Shown here: piece after piece, positions 34,777-43,848 of the stretch
Position numbering within the stretch: position 1 is the first letter of the stretch
How the letters are laid out: the number at the start of each line of letters is the position of its first letter
NCBI GenBank assembly: GCA_958295955.1
Contig: OY282420.1
Location: 2,494,435 to 2,558,434, forward strand
DNA from: an uncultured Bryobacterales bacterium
GTDB lineage: Bacteria > Acidobacteriota > Terriglobia > Bryobacterales > UBA6623
DNA: 64,000 nucleotides
Reading direction: 5' to 3'
The notes under the pieces: model-generated
What the model saw: the letters and a program-made list of their open reading frames with translations, nothing else
Told to the model about the DNA's origin: nothing
Databases searched by the model: none
Position numbers and translations under genes: made by a program

Positions 34777-34809
34777 AAGCCCATTGTACACGTTTTCCGG
34801 GCTCGCGGG
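34568..34809. repeat. Tandem duplication, copy A (242 bp)
   Basis: This segment matches 34826-35109 over nearly its whole length, from CAGTCGC at the left end to GTTTTCCGGGCTCGCGGG at the right. Copy A lacks about 42 bases present in copy B, within the coding part. It carries the complete small gene and its -10 region. Confidence 0.85.
34783..34788 (-). promoter_or_regulatory. -10 element before small gene copy A
   Basis: TACAAT on the minus strand, preceded by GTG, ends six bases before the ATG. The same position in copy B (35083-35088) reads TACAGT, so the promoter was duplicated with the gene. Confidence 0.4.
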
Positions 34810-34824
34810 AGCGTACCGGACAAC

Positions 34825-35076
34825 TCAGTCGCTGCGCTCGGCGGACTCAACCAGTGACGGGCGGTTGAAGAGGGCTGTCGAAACTACCCCTTCCAGGGTC
34901 GAAACCACCTCTTCCAGGCGCGACAAGCGGGCGTCCAACTCGCTCACTTCGCGACGCAAACCGGTGAACTCGGCTCGTAGTTGCTCCATTCCCCGCCGCT
35001 GTTGACGCCGGCCGTTCAGGATCAGACCGGCCAATGCAATGCCCACTCCCAGAATGCTGATAATGTCGGGCACCAT
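34825..35076 (-). CDS. Small membrane protein with coiled-coil tail, copy B
   Basis: The 83-residue paralog of the protein at 34567 begins MVPDIISILGVGIALAGLIL, followed by a longer coiled-coil region (LRREVSELDARLSRLEEVV). Compared with copy A it has extra residues near RRQQRRGMEQL and an internal repeat (VVSTLEGVVST). Both copies end in NRPSLVESAE. Third-position differences between the copies, with the reading frame kept intact, suggest that both are under selection. Function unknown. Confidence 0.6.
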   Translation of the reverse strand: MVPDIISILGVGIALAGLILNGRRQQRRGMEQLRAEFTGLRREVSELDARLSRLEEVVSTLEGVVSTALFNRPSLVESAERSD

Positions 35077-35109
35077 AAGCCCACTGTACACGTTTTCCGG
35101 GCTCGCGGG
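34826..35109. repeat. Tandem duplication, copy B (284 bp)
   Basis: Direct-repeat partner of 34568-34809, separated by a spacer of only 16 bases. The extra length includes a duplicated CTTCCAGG-type stretch near 34890-34920 and about 20 bases near 34985-35010. Confidence 0.85.
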
Positions 35110-35136
35110 GCGGGGTCGGCTCCGGCCAGCGGGCAT

Positions 35137-35171
35137 GCAAAAAGCCCCGCCGGAGTAACCGGCGGGGCTTT
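35137..35171 (-). terminator. Strong rho-independent terminator of the TonB receptor gene
   Basis: A perfect 13-bp stem (AAAGCCCCGCCGG with CCGGCGGGGCTTT, loop AGTAA) reads on the minus strand into a run of five T. It lies 33 bases after the stop of the receptor gene. It is close to symmetric and could also stop plus-strand transcripts. Confidence 0.9.
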
Positions 35172-35203
35172 CGGGGTTAGTTCCGTTCGAGAACGGAAGG
35201 GTT

Positions 35204-38200
35204 TTAGAAGCGCCAGCGCAGACCCAACTGGATCTGGCGCGGGTTGCCGGTCTGACTGGTGATCTGGTTGAAGTTGCCGCGGTTCATGCGTTCCTGCGGG
35301 ATCCCGAAGTTCGCATGGTTGGGCAAGTTGAAGAACTCCGTGCGGAATTCAATCGCATGCCGCTCGTTGACCCGGAACTCTTTCTGGATGGCGACGTCGA
35401 AAGAGACAATGCCGTCGGCTTCGGTGATGTAGGCTCCGGCGCTGCCGAAGGTGTACTGGTCCGGAACGGCGAAGGCGCCCGCATTGGCCCAGGCATCGGG
35501 CGTTTTCGCCCCGTTGTTGGGATTGCCGGCCAAGTTCGGACGCTGACGCGAACGCCCCGTGTTGGCGATATCGCGGCCCAATTGAATATTGATCGGCGGT
35601 CCGGTCTCCAGGCGGGTAATGCCTTCGAGCGACCAACCGCCGAGGATGGCATTGGCTGCTCCGCTGATGTCGGCGCCGAACTGCCGCCCGCGGCCGAAAG
35701 GCAACTCATAGACGTAGGCGAAGTTGAAGACCTGGCGGGTGTCCCAACTCGACCGCGAGTAATCGAGATGGCGGTTGAAGGGGTCTTGGACCTTGACCTC
35801 GGCCAGAGAAGACTGGCCGTCGAGGGCCTTCTGCCACGTGTAGTTCAGGTTGAACTGCAAGCCCCGACTGAAGCGCTTGAGCAGCTTGACCTGCAGACCG
35901 TTATAGGAACCGTTGTACTGGTTCGAACCGCCGTCGAGGTCGCCGAAGCTGGGCAGCAGGCGGCGCGGCTGCACGTCGCCCGGGCCCGGCCGCAGCGCGT
36001 TGTTGAACGGCGAGTAGCCGATCTGCTTGCGGCTGCCGGAACCGACGTAACCGACGTCCAACGTCATGTCGTCCATGACCTGGCGCTGAATGGTGAAGTT
36101 CCACTGCATCGAGTAGGGCGAGCGGTTGGTCGGCTGCTGCGGCCAGCCGCCGATTGCGGCGGTCGAGGAAAAGGGCGGGCCTTCATCGGTGATCGGGAAG
36201 TCGGGCACGGCGCCGCGGTTCGGGCTGAATACCTGCTGCACGGTGAAGGGCCAGAATTTGCGCAAGTCCTGCAACTCCTGCACGAAGGTCGAGTTGTAGA
36301 ACATGCCGAAACCGCTGCGGATGACCGTCTTGTCGTTGAGGCGGTAGGCAATGCCCAGGCGCGGCGCGAAGTCGTTCCTGTCGGAGCCGATCAGGGCGCG
36401 CCCCCAACCGCCTATGTTCGCCGGCAGGCCGGTCTGGAAAGTATCCAACGGCGCCGGCACGCGGCCGTCCGGGGGCGCGGGCTGCGGATTCTCGGCCGCC
36501 CACAGCAGCGTCCCGAAGTATTCGCCGCTGGTTTGGTCGCGGCGCACCCACAGGTTGCCGAGACGGTCGGTGGTGTCGTACGGGCGGCTGCCGAACTGAT
36601 ACATCAGGCCGATGTTGACGGTCAGCTTCTGGCTGACGCGCCAGTCGTCCTGGACGTGGGCGATCATGAAGTGCCCGATGCCGTTGGTCAGCGTGTTGCC
36701 TTGGCCGCGGCGGATCTCCGTCGGATAGCCGAGCAGCGCGTCGGCCATGGGAAAACCGCTGAGTTGGCCGTTGAATGTGGCGTTGCCGTTCATCGGGTTC
36801 GTCGTATTGGTGTAGAAGCGGCGGCGGTGGTATTGGCCGCCGACCTTGAAGTTATGCTTGCCCTTGACGAACGAGAGGTTCTGGGAAAACTGGTACACCT
36901 CGTCGCCGGTGACCGTCCCACCCCCCTGGCCGGCGCGGTAGGCGCCGAAGTTGATGCTGACCAGCGGATCTTGGAAGACGTCGCGCTGGTACATGCGCAA
37001 GCCGGTTTGGTCGAGAAAATCGCCGCGGGTCAGACCGGACGAGATGCTCGTGATACTCGGATTGTCGGGCTGGTTGGCGCCGAAGGTCGTGGTCAAGACG
37101 GTCGTCGCGCCGAACACGTGGTTCCACGTTCCGCCGTAATTGAAAACATCGAACCCGCTGTTCCTGCTGAAAAGCGGGTTAGAGTCGGGTCTGACGAGGT
37201 CGGCGTTCTGGTTGCTGAAGCGGAAGAAGAACGTGTCGTTGGCGTCCATGTTGTAATCCCAGCGCCAATGCAATTGATCGCGGTCGTTCGCTTGGCCGCG
37301 GTTGTTCGCGAAGTTGTTGGTGTCGCGTCCGGGTATATTCGGTGCGTCGGGATTGGTCAGACGGAGAGCGGTGGGGATCGTCGGATTCTGTTGCGTCATG
37401 GGGATCGTGTTGTTGGGGAACGGGTCGCCCGTAAAGGGATCGCTGATGGTATCCGTGACGCGCGAGAAATCGCCTTGACGGAAATCGACGGGCGGCGTCG
37501 AGAAGAACGTGGTGTTGCCGCGGCGCCGGCGGAACGATTCCCACGAAACGAACCAGAACATCTTGTCGCTGAGGCCGGGGATCGGCCCGCCGACGGCGGC
37601 GCCGAATTGATTGAGGTTGAACGGCACATTCTTCGGAGAATCAGGCCCGCGGCTGCGATTGAAAAAGAACTCGTTGGCGTCGAAATTGTCGTTGCGCAGG
37701 AACTCATAGACCGTGCCGTGAATCTCGTTGGTGCCCGACTTGAGCACCAGGCTGACGTTCGCGCCGGCCGAGCGGGCGAACTCCGAGCCGGTGTTGGTGG
37801 CCACCTTGAACTCCTGAATGGCGTCCATCGGCGGCGAAATGCCCGGCGAGTTCATCATCTGCATGTTGGAGTCGACGCCGTCGAGGGTGTAGTTGTTGTC
37901 CTGTGGGCGCCCGCCGTTGACGGAATACAGTTGCGTGCCCGATTCGCCGGTGCCGCGGGACTGGCTGCGCCGCCGCGAGCTGGTGCCGGGCATGAGCAGG
38001 ATCAAGCGGGTGAAGTTGCGCTGGTTGACGGGCAGGCGCTGCAATTCTCTTTCGTTGACGACGCCGCCGACGGACGCTTCCTGCGTCTGCATGATCGGCG
38101 CGGCGCCGGTGACCTCGATCGTTTCGGTCACCTCGCCGAGCTCCATGACGAAGTCAACTTCGAGCACGTCGGCGACCTGCAGGACGACGTCGTCGCGAAT

Positions 38201-38476
38201 CTGGGTCTTGAATCCGGCCGATTCGGCCCTGACGGTGTAGGCTGCCGGGTTCAGCGGGAACACGCGGAACTGGCCGCCTTCGTTGGACTCGACGATGCGC
38301 TCGATACCCGTGCCCTGGTTGGTCACGGTAATCGCCGCGCCGGGAATCGCCGCGCCCGACGGGTCGGTGACGTCACCGACGATCGCGGCTTGAGTCTGGG
38401 CGAACGCGCCCGACGGCGCGAGCAACAGCAAACTCAGAGCAGTCAGGGCAAGCGCGCCCATCCTGGAAATGGTCAT
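35204..38476 (-). CDS. TonB-dependent receptor with carboxypeptidase-regulatory-like domain
   Basis: The 1090-residue outer-membrane protein has a signal peptide (about 1-26, ending SGAFA), then an immunoglobulin-like carboxypeptidase-regulatory domain (about 30-112, VGDVTDPSGAAIPGAAITV). A plug domain follows (TQEASVGGVVNERELQRLPV, then DGVDSNMQ near 200), then a very long barrel ending LGLRWRF. This Oar-like architecture is expanded in acidobacteria and is usually linked to uptake of complex carbon compounds or to surface adhesion. The substrate is unknown. Transcription probably starts from the promoter at 38593-38622 and stops at the hairpin near 35140. Confidence 0.93.
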   Translation of the reverse strand: MTISRMGALALTALSLLLLAPSGAFAQTQAAIVGDVTDPSGAAIPGAAITVTNQGTGIERIVESNEGGQFRVFPLNPAAYTVRAESAGFKTQIRDDVVLQVADVLEVDFVMELGEVTETIEVTGAAPIMQTQEASVGGVVNERELQRLPVNQRNFTRLILLMPGTSSRRRSQSRGTGESGTQLYSVNGGRPQDNNYTLDGVDSNMQMMNSPGISPPMDAIQEFKVATNTGSEFARSAGANVSLVLKSGTNEIHGTVYEFLRNDNFDANEFFFNRSRGPDSPKNVPFNLNQFGAAVGGPIPGLSDKMFWFVSWESFRRRRGNTTFFSTPPVDFRQGDFSRVTDTISDPFTGDPFPNNTIPMTQQNPTIPTALRLTNPDAPNIPGRDTNNFANNRGQANDRDQLHWRWDYNMDANDTFFFRFSNQNADLVRPDSNPLFSRNSGFDVFNYGGTWNHVFGATTVLTTTFGANQPDNPSITSISSGLTRGDFLDQTGLRMYQRDVFQDPLVSINFGAYRAGQGGGTVTGDEVYQFSQNLSFVKGKHNFKVGGQYHRRRFYTNTTNPMNGNATFNGQLSGFPMADALLGYPTEIRRGQGNTLTNGIGHFMIAHVQDDWRVSQKLTVNIGLMYQFGSRPYDTTDRLGNLWVRRDQTSGEYFGTLLWAAENPQPAPPDGRVPAPLDTFQTGLPANIGGWGRALIGSDRNDFAPRLGIAYRLNDKTVIRSGFGMFYNSTFVQELQDLRKFWPFTVQQVFSPNRGAVPDFPITDEGPPFSSTAAIGGWPQQPTNRSPYSMQWNFTIQRQVMDDMTLDVGYVGSGSRKQIGYSPFNNALRPGPGDVQPRRLLPSFGDLDGGSNQYNGSYNGLQVKLLKRFSRGLQFNLNYTWQKALDGQSSLAEVKVQDPFNRHLDYSRSSWDTRQVFNFAYVYELPFGRGRQFGADISGAANAILGGWSLEGITRLETGPPINIQLGRDIANTGRSRQRPNLAGNPNNGAKTPDAWANAGAFAVPDQYTFGSAGAYITEADGIVSFDVAIQKEFRVNERHAIEFRTEFFNLPNHANFGIPQERMNRGNFNQITSQTGNPRQIQLGLRWRF

Positions 38477-38592
38477 GATGATTCAATCCTCCTGAAACTT
38501 TGTTCCGATCGTATGCGGATAACAGGCAACCCAACTGCTCCGGCAAAAGCCGGGGCGGGCATGCCCCCCCCACCGCGAGATAGGTATCTCGT

Positions 38593-38622
38593 ATATTACA
38601 CCACATCGAGTTTGGATGTAAA
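38593..38622 (-). promoter_or_regulatory. Sigma-70-type promoter of the TonB receptor gene
   Basis: On the minus strand TTTACA (38617-38622) and TAATAT (38593-38598) are separated by 18 bases. A perfect TTGACA lies at 38626-38631 but is too far from this -10. The predicted leader to the start codon is about 110 bases. Confidence 0.5.
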
Positions 38623-38679
38623 GTGTCAATAAGCCCGGCAACGAATTTTCAGGCTTATGCCGGGCCGGTCAACTTCCAA

Positions 38680-40443
38680 GTGAAAAAGTCTTTTCCGTTC
38701 GTTGCATTCCTTGCGGCGGCAGTCTTTGCCGCGGCTGCTTCGCCCGCGAACGCGCAGGGCGTCGCCAGCTCGGGCTCGAAGCCGGCGCCCCGCGTCAAGG
38801 CCTCGGGGCTGCCTTGGGACGCGCAGTTTACCGACATCGCCGCCGAGGCGGGCCTCGATCTGCGCTTCACCTACGGGGGCGAGACCGCGAAAAGCTACAT
38901 CATCGAGTCGAACGGCTCGGGCGCCGCGTTTCTCGACTACGACAACGACGGCCGCCTCGATATCTTTCTCGTGAACGGATCGACGCTCGAAGGCTTTGCG
39001 GACGGCAACGCGCCGACCAACCGGCTCTACCGCAATCGAGGCGGCTCGCAGTTCGAAGACGCGACGCAGTCCGCGGGCCTGGCGCGCTCCGGATGGGGCA
39101 GCGCGGTTTGCGCCGGCGATTACGACAACGACGGCGCGCTCGATCTGTTCGTCGCCTACTGGGGGCCGGACGCGCTTTACCGCAACGCCGGCGGGGGCCG
39201 CTTCGAAGAGGTTGCGGCCGCGACCGGCGTTGCGGGGGGCGGCAAGCAGTGGAGTTCCGGCTGCACGTTCGTCGATTACGACCGCGACGGCCTGCTCGAC
39301 CTGCTGGTGACCCAGTACCAGCAGTTCGACCCGGCGACGGCGCCCCCTCCGGGGAAAGCCTCGAACTGCGAATGGAAGGGCATGCCGGTTTACTGCGGCC
39401 CGCGCGGGCTGCCCTTCGGCAACGTAACCCTGTACCGCAACGAGGGCGACGGCGCATTCCGCGACGTCAGCGCGGCCGCCGGCGTGCGCGGCGTCGAAAA
39501 CTATTACGCCTTTACGGCGGCCGCGGCGGATTTCGACGGCGACGGCTGGCAGGACATCTATATCGCCTGCGACTCGACTCCCAGCATTTTCTTCCTCAAC
39601 AACGGCGACGGCACGTTCGCCGACTTCGCCACCGAAACCGGGCTGGCCTTCAACGAGCACGGCTTCGAGCAGGGCGGCATGGGCATCGGCGTCGGCGATT
39701 TCGACGGCGACGGCCTGCTGGACTTAATCAAGACGAATTTCGCGGGCGATTATCCCAACGTCTATCACCATCAGGAAGGCGGCTTTTTCGAAGACGTCGT
39801 GGTGCGCGCGGGACTGGCGGTCAATCCGCAATACGTCGGCTGGGGCGTCGAATACGCAGACCTGGACAACGACGGACTGCAGGACGTTTTCCAGGTCAAC
39901 GGACACGTTTACCCCGAGCTCGACCGGCAGACGAAGGTGAACGAAACGTACAAGCAATCGAATCTGGTTTACCGCAACCTGGGGGGCGGCCGCTTCGAGG
40001 ACGTAACCGCCCTCAGCGGCCCCGGTCTGAAAATCGAAAAATCGAGCCGCGGGGCGGCGTTCGGAGATTTCGACGATGACGGGGACGTGGACGTAGTGGC
40101 GATGAACATGGCCGATACGGCGTCGCTGCTGCGCAACGATCTCGACAACGGCAACCATTGGGTGAGGATCGAGCTGCGGGGCACGCAGTCGAACCGGGCG
40201 GCGATCGGCGCCGCGGTGACGATCGAAGCAGGCGGCGTCCGCCAGACCGAGGCCGTGCTGAGTCAGTCGAGCTACGTCTCGCACAACGATCTGCGCGTAC
40301 ACTTCGGCCTGGGCGCGGCGGAGCGGGTCGAAGGCATCGCCGTACGCTGGCCGTCCGGGGAGGTGGAGGAGTTTCCCGGGGCGGCGGGCGGACGCACGCT
40401 GCTGCTCGTCGAAGGCTCCGGAGAGGTTGCGGCCTCGCCATGA
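38680..40443 (+). CDS. CRTAC1 family protein (FG-GAP/VCBS repeats, ASPIC/UnbV domain)
   Basis: The 587-residue exported protein starts most plausibly at GTG 38680, which gives a classical signal peptide (VKKSFPFVAFLAAAVFAA ending in NAQG); a GTG at 38623 is also open. The body is a beta-propeller of calcium-binding FG-GAP repeats, seen as recurring DxDxDGxxD loops (DYDNDGRLDIF, DFDGDGWQDIY, DFDGDGLLDLI). At the C-terminus is an ASPIC/UnbV domain (GAAVTIEAGG to GIAVRWPSGEVEEF). It is a secreted or surface protein of unknown role, abundant in acidobacteria. The TPR gene overlaps its stop by four bases. Confidence 0.9.
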   Translation: MKKSFPFVAFLAAAVFAAAASPANAQGVASSGSKPAPRVKASGLPWDAQFTDIAAEAGLDLRFTYGGETAKSYIIESNGSGAAFLDYDNDGRLDIFLVNGSTLEGFADGNAPTNRLYRNRGGSQFEDATQSAGLARSGWGSAVCAGDYDNDGALDLFVAYWGPDALYRNAGGGRFEEVAAATGVAGGGKQWSSGCTFVDYDRDGLLDLLVTQYQQFDPATAPPPGKASNCEWKGMPVYCGPRGLPFGNVTLYRNEGDGAFRDVSAAAGVRGVENYYAFTAAAADFDGDGWQDIYIACDSTPSIFFLNNGDGTFADFATETGLAFNEHGFEQGGMGIGVGDFDGDGLLDLIKTNFAGDYPNVYHHQEGGFFEDVVVRAGLAVNPQYVGWGVEYADLDNDGLQDVFQVNGHVYPELDRQTKVNETYKQSNLVYRNLGGGRFEDVTALSGPGLKIEKSSRGAAFGDFDDDGDVDVVAMNMADTASLLRNDLDNGNHWVRIELRGTQSNRAAIGAAVTIEAGGVRQTEAVLSQSSYVSHNDLRVHFGLGAAERVEGIAVRWPSGEVEEFPGAAGGRTLLLVEGSGEVAASP

Positions 40444-41510
40444 GCGCGCGCGGGGGCAGATGCGGGGCCGCAGGCGCCCTGTTGGCGCTGCTCCTGCCGG
40501 CGCTGCCGGCCCAGGATGTCGATGCTCTGCTCGCCGATCAAGGCGATCCGGCCGCGCTCACCGACGCCGGGCGGGAACTCGCGGGCCGGGGGCGGGCGGC
40601 GGACGCCGCGAAGCTCTGGCGCAAGGCGGCGGCGCTGGCGCCGGATTATTTCCCGGCGCTTTTCAATCTGGGTTTCATGCACTACTCCGCAGGCCGCCCC
40701 AAGGAGGCGGCGGACTGGCTCGCCAAGGCCGCCGAGGCCGGCCCGCGCGACTTCAACGCGCATTATCTGTTGGGGTCGGCGCATCGGCAGAACGGCGCCC
40801 GCGAGGCGGCGCTGCGGGCCTGGCGCGCGGCGCTGGCGATCCGCCCCGGCCACTTCAAGCTGATGCAAGTCATGGCGGTCGAATACGGCAAAGGCCGCTA
40901 TCACAAAGAGGCCGCCGAGCTTTTGCGCCGGGCGCTCGACTTGCAGCCCGAGAACGAAAACCTTTACTACCTCGCGCTGAGCGCGTACCAGCAGGCGGGC
41001 GATTACGCCGGCGGGCTGAAGCTCGCCGCGCGGGCCGCCGCGAAATATCCGCAATCCGCGCGCGCCAATTTCGAGTACGCCTGGCACCTGCAAAAGGACG
41101 GGCGCTTCGACGAGGGGCTGCCGCTGCTGCGCAAGGCCATGGCGCTCGACGCCGGCTACGAAGAGCCGTTCTTCTTTTACGGGGATTGGCTGGTGAAGCA
41201 GGCGCGGCACGAAGAGGCATTGGAATTTCTGGAAAAAGCCGTCGCCGTCCGCGGCGACTACATTGCCGCGCGCATGAGCCTGGCGCGGGCGCTGATGGGA
41301 CTCAGGCGCTGGGAGCGCGCCGTCGAGGTCCTCAACGCGGCGGCGCGCATCGAGCCGCGCCATCCGCAGCCGCGCCTGCTGCTTTCGCAGGTGTACTTCC
41401 GCCTCGGCGAGCGCAAGAAAGCGAGCGCCGAGAAAGAGCTTTCCCTGCGGCTGCGGCGGCGGAATCCAACCTTTCTCGAAGCGGCGCAAACCCGCCCCTT
41501 CCCCGACTGA
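40440..41510 (+). CDS. Exported tetratricopeptide repeat protein
   Basis: The 356-residue protein begins at an ATG overlapping the CRTAC1 stop (ATGA). It has a short signal peptide (ending LPALPAQD) and about eight TPR motifs between residues 40 and 325, for example AAKLWRKAAALAPDYFPALF and AAELLRRALDLQPENENLYY. TPR arrays mediate protein contacts. Because it is translationally coupled to the CRTAC1 protein, the two may act together in the periplasm. No enzymatic domain is present. Confidence 0.85.
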   Translation: MSARGGRCGAAGALLALLLPALPAQDVDALLADQGDPAALTDAGRELAGRGRAADAAKLWRKAAALAPDYFPALFNLGFMHYSAGRPKEAADWLAKAAEAGPRDFNAHYLLGSAHRQNGAREAALRAWRAALAIRPGHFKLMQVMAVEYGKGRYHKEAAELLRRALDLQPENENLYYLALSAYQQAGDYAGGLKLAARAAAKYPQSARANFEYAWHLQKDGRFDEGLPLLRKAMALDAGYEEPFFFYGDWLVKQARHEEALEFLEKAVAVRGDYIAARMSLARALMGLRRWERAVEVLNAAARIEPRHPQPRLLLSQVYFRLGERKKASAEKELSLRLRRRNPTFLEAAQTRPFPD

Positions 41511-41553
41511 CCGCGTTTCCCTTACGCTGAAAGGGCGCGCTCCGGCATAACTC

Positions 41554-42255
41554 ATGCGGCTCTCGGTAGTGATTCCGGTATATAACGAGGCGGCGACGAT
41601 CCGCGAAATCGTCCGCCGCGTTCAGGCCGTGGACGTGTCGAAAGAACTGATCCTGGTCGACGATTTTTCGACGGACGGCGCCAGGGAAGCGCTGGCGGAG
41701 ATCGCCGCGCAAGCCGAAAACGTAAAGGTTCTGTTGCATGAACGGAATCGCGGCAAGGGCCGGGCGCTGCGCACCGGGTTCGATCATGCCGCGGGCGACT
41801 TCGTCATCGTTCAAGACGCCGATCTCGAATACGATCCGCAGGACTACCCCAAGCTGCTGCATCCTCTGCTCTCGGGGCAAGCGGATGTCGTGTTCGGCTC
41901 CCGTTTCCTCACGACGGAACAGCGTCGGGTCCTGTACTTCTGGCATTCGGTGGGCAACCGTTTGCTGACGCTGCTCTCGAACATGGCGACGAATCTGAAC
42001 CTGACCGACATGGAGACGTGCTACAAGGTTTTCCGGCGCGAGTTGATTCAGTCCATCGTGCTCGAAGAAGACCGCTTCGGCTTCGAGCCGGAAATTACTT
42101 CCAAGATCGCCAAGGCCGGCGCCCGTGTTTACGAAGTGGGCATTTCGTACCACGGCCGAACCTACGGCGAGGGCAAGAAGATCGGCGCGAAGGACGGTTT
42201 CCGGGCGTTGTGGTGCATCGTGAAGTACCGTCTGAAACCGCTCAGGAGGAAGTAG
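41554..42255 (+). CDS. Family 2 glycosyltransferase (polyprenyl-phosphate type)
   Basis: The 233-residue single-domain GT2 enzyme resembles dolichyl/polyprenyl-phosphate sugar transferases. It starts [18 protein letters not shown], has the nucleotide-binding [10 protein letters not shown], the DxD-type [13 protein letters not shown] at about residues 87-99, and the acceptor-side [18 protein letters not shown] and [17 protein letters not shown]. No membrane helices are predicted. It probably makes a lipid-linked sugar donor. The end of the gene contains the Shine-Dalgarno of the next one. Confidence 0.92.
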   Translation: MRLSVVIPVYNEAATIREIVRRVQAVDVSKELILVDDFSTDGAREALAEIAAQAENVKVLLHERNRGKGRALRTGFDHAAGDFVIVQDADLEYDPQDYPKLLHPLLSGQADVVFGSRFLTTEQRRVLYFWHSVGNRLLTLLSNMATNLNLTDMETCYKVFRRELIQSIVLEEDRFGFEPEITSKIAKAGARVYEVGISYHGRTYGEGKKIGAKDGFRALWCIVKYRLKPLRRK

Positions 42256-42257
42256 GT

Positions 42258-43103
42258 TTGTTGCCGCGGACCGCTGCCGCGCTTACGCTTGCGCTTTCGG
42301 CGGCGCTCGCCGCGGAACCGAACGCAGCGGCGCCGGAAGTCGGCGAAATCGTGAAGCGCGCCTTTCTCCGCGAGCAAGCCAACGAGGCCGCGGCTCGCCG
42401 TTTCGCCTTCCATTTGCGCGAAGAACGGCGCAGCCTCGACCGCGCAGGAAAGATCGCGAGCGCGGAGTCGAAAACGTTCGACGTGACTTTTCTTTTCGAC
42501 GAGAAGCACGAGCGGTTGATTGCCGTCAACGACCGGCCGCTCTCCCCGCGAAGAGACGCCCGGGAACGGCGCGAGCTTGAGCAGCGCATCGCCAAGATAG
42601 AGCGGCTGACTCCGGCGCAGCGCCGCAAGCGGGCCGAGAAAATCGAGCGTGACCGCGAGGAAGAGTACGCCCGCACAGCCGAGATGCGCGACCTTTTCAC
42701 TTTCAGTCTCGTCGGTGAAGAGACCGTCAACGGCGCGGAAAGCTGGGTGATCCGCGCCGAACCCCGCCCGCACTATCAACCGCGGAGTGCGCGCGCCCGG
42801 TTCCTGCAGAAGGTGCGCGGCGCGTTCTGGGTTGCGAAGGAAGATTACGGTTGGGTCAGGCTCGAGGCCGAGACGCTCGACGCCGCTCCATTCCGCATGT
42901 TTCTGTTCCGCTTGGCAAAGGGCTCGACGTTCAGCCTGCGGCGCAGAAAACTGGAAGAAGGCGCGTGGGTGGACGACGGTTTCCGCGTGCGCGCCAACGT
43001 GCGGGTAGGCCCATTGCTGACGCTGCGCCGCGAAATCCTCGGCAGCTACCGCAACTACAGGAAATTACCGGAGGATCCGGGCCGCGCCCCCAAGGCGCCG
43101 TAG
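42258..43103 (+). CDS. Exported protein of unknown function
   Basis: I place the start at TTG 42258, because AGGAGGA lies seven bases upstream (inside the end of the glycosyltransferase gene) and a signal peptide follows directly (LLPRTAAALTLALSAALAAEP). The 281-residue product has a charged helical middle section and a beta-rich part with FSLVGEETVNGAESWVIRAEP, GAFWVAKEDYGWVRLEAE and YRNYRKL. The beta-rich part is reminiscent of LolA/outer-membrane lipoprotein-sorting folds. Similar proteins occur in acidobacteria, but I know of no assigned role. Confidence 0.7.
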   Translation: MLPRTAAALTLALSAALAAEPNAAAPEVGEIVKRAFLREQANEAAARRFAFHLREERRSLDRAGKIASAESKTFDVTFLFDEKHERLIAVNDRPLSPRRDARERRELEQRIAKIERLTPAQRRKRAEKIERDREEEYARTAEMRDLFTFSLVGEETVNGAESWVIRAEPRPHYQPRSARARFLQKVRGAFWVAKEDYGWVRLEAETLDAAPFRMFLFRLAKGSTFSLRRRKLEEGAWVDDGFRVRANVRVGPLLTLRREILGSYRNYRKLPEDPGRAPKAP

Positions 43104-43193
43104 CCGCAATCGACTCGGCGGGAAGCGGGGGGTCTATACTCATAGTGGAGCGACTTGGGACGGCAACCCGGGTAACGGATAAGGATTAAGGAC

Positions 43194-43430
43194 ATGAATA
43201 AAGATACGGAAAATAAATACTCGCTTCCGTTCGATGAAGCTGCCTACAGGCATATCAGCAAGCTTAAGGAAGAAGACCCCACCAAGTACAACACTTTGGG
43301 AGATGTCGTCAGCGACTCGCTCAGGATTCAGGATGCCCTGCGATCCGAAGAGAAACAAGGATTCGACCAGATCCTGGTGCGTAATCGCCGGACGCGCGAG
43401 ATAAGGATTCTGTACTTCCCGGGAAGATAA
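43194..43430 (+). CDS. Small hypothetical protein
   Basis: The 78-residue protein has no recognised domain. It is hydrophilic, with a predicted helix (DEAAYRHISKLKEEDPTKYN) and a basic C-terminal part (NRRTREIRILYFPGR). An AAGGA Shine-Dalgarno-like stretch precedes the ATG. The gene is visibly richer in A and T than its neighbours, especially over its first ten codons, which suggests recent acquisition. A ribbon-helix-helix-type DNA-binding protein or antitoxin is conceivable, but no matching motif is clear. Confidence 0.55.
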   Translation: MNKDTENKYSLPFDEAAYRHISKLKEEDPTKYNTLGDVVSDSLRIQDALRSEEKQGFDQILVRNRRTREIRILYFPGR

Positions 43431-43460
43431 GGCCGCCGGCAAGCAGGCGAACGCGGTCGG

Positions 43461-43799
43461 GTGAGCGTGGAGGCGGTTGCAAGCGCTGCAATGAACGAGT
43501 CCAACGACAACAGCCTCCAGGCAGGCAGCCCGCCGGACTTGGGCAAGGTTTCTTGGGAAGCCTCCGAGTACAATTCCAGGAGATACCGGGACAAAGCGAC
43601 CCGGAGCATCGCCGGTTGGCTCATATGGGTTTTCGTTGCTGTCGTTGCGGGTCAGTACGCTCTGGTGACCTGGTTCACGTTTGCCGATAATGCGGACGGG
43701 CTGGTCCAGATCGAGAAGGTGTTCAACGCCGTGCTGCCGGTTGTGTCCGGCTTGGTGGGCGCGGCGGCAACGTATTATTTCACCAGGGAACGGATTTAG
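43461..43799 (+). CDS. Small membrane protein, unknown function
   Basis: The 112-residue protein starts at GTG 43461 (an in-frame ATG at 43491 is an alternative) and has a hydrophilic N-terminal half and two transmembrane helices (about residues 52-72 and 88-107). It ends in TRERI. The tyrosine- and arginine-rich EYNSRRYRDKATRS segment precedes the first helix. It lies 30 bases after the small gene at 43194 and has a similar lower GC content. Function unknown. Confidence 0.55.
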   Translation: MSVEAVASAAMNESNDNSLQAGSPPDLGKVSWEASEYNSRRYRDKATRSIAGWLIWVFVAVVAGQYALVTWFTFADNADGLVQIEKVFNAVLPVVSGLVGAAATYYFTRERI

Positions 43800-43848
43800 T
43801 CCTTGTCGCCGCCCGCCGCGGCCGCATGACTCCATCCTCCGCCGCGGT

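Noticed and set aside
34568-35109. Insertion sequence or other mobile element
   Set aside because: The repeats are direct copies of a small gene. There is no transposase, terminal inverted repeat or target-site duplication.
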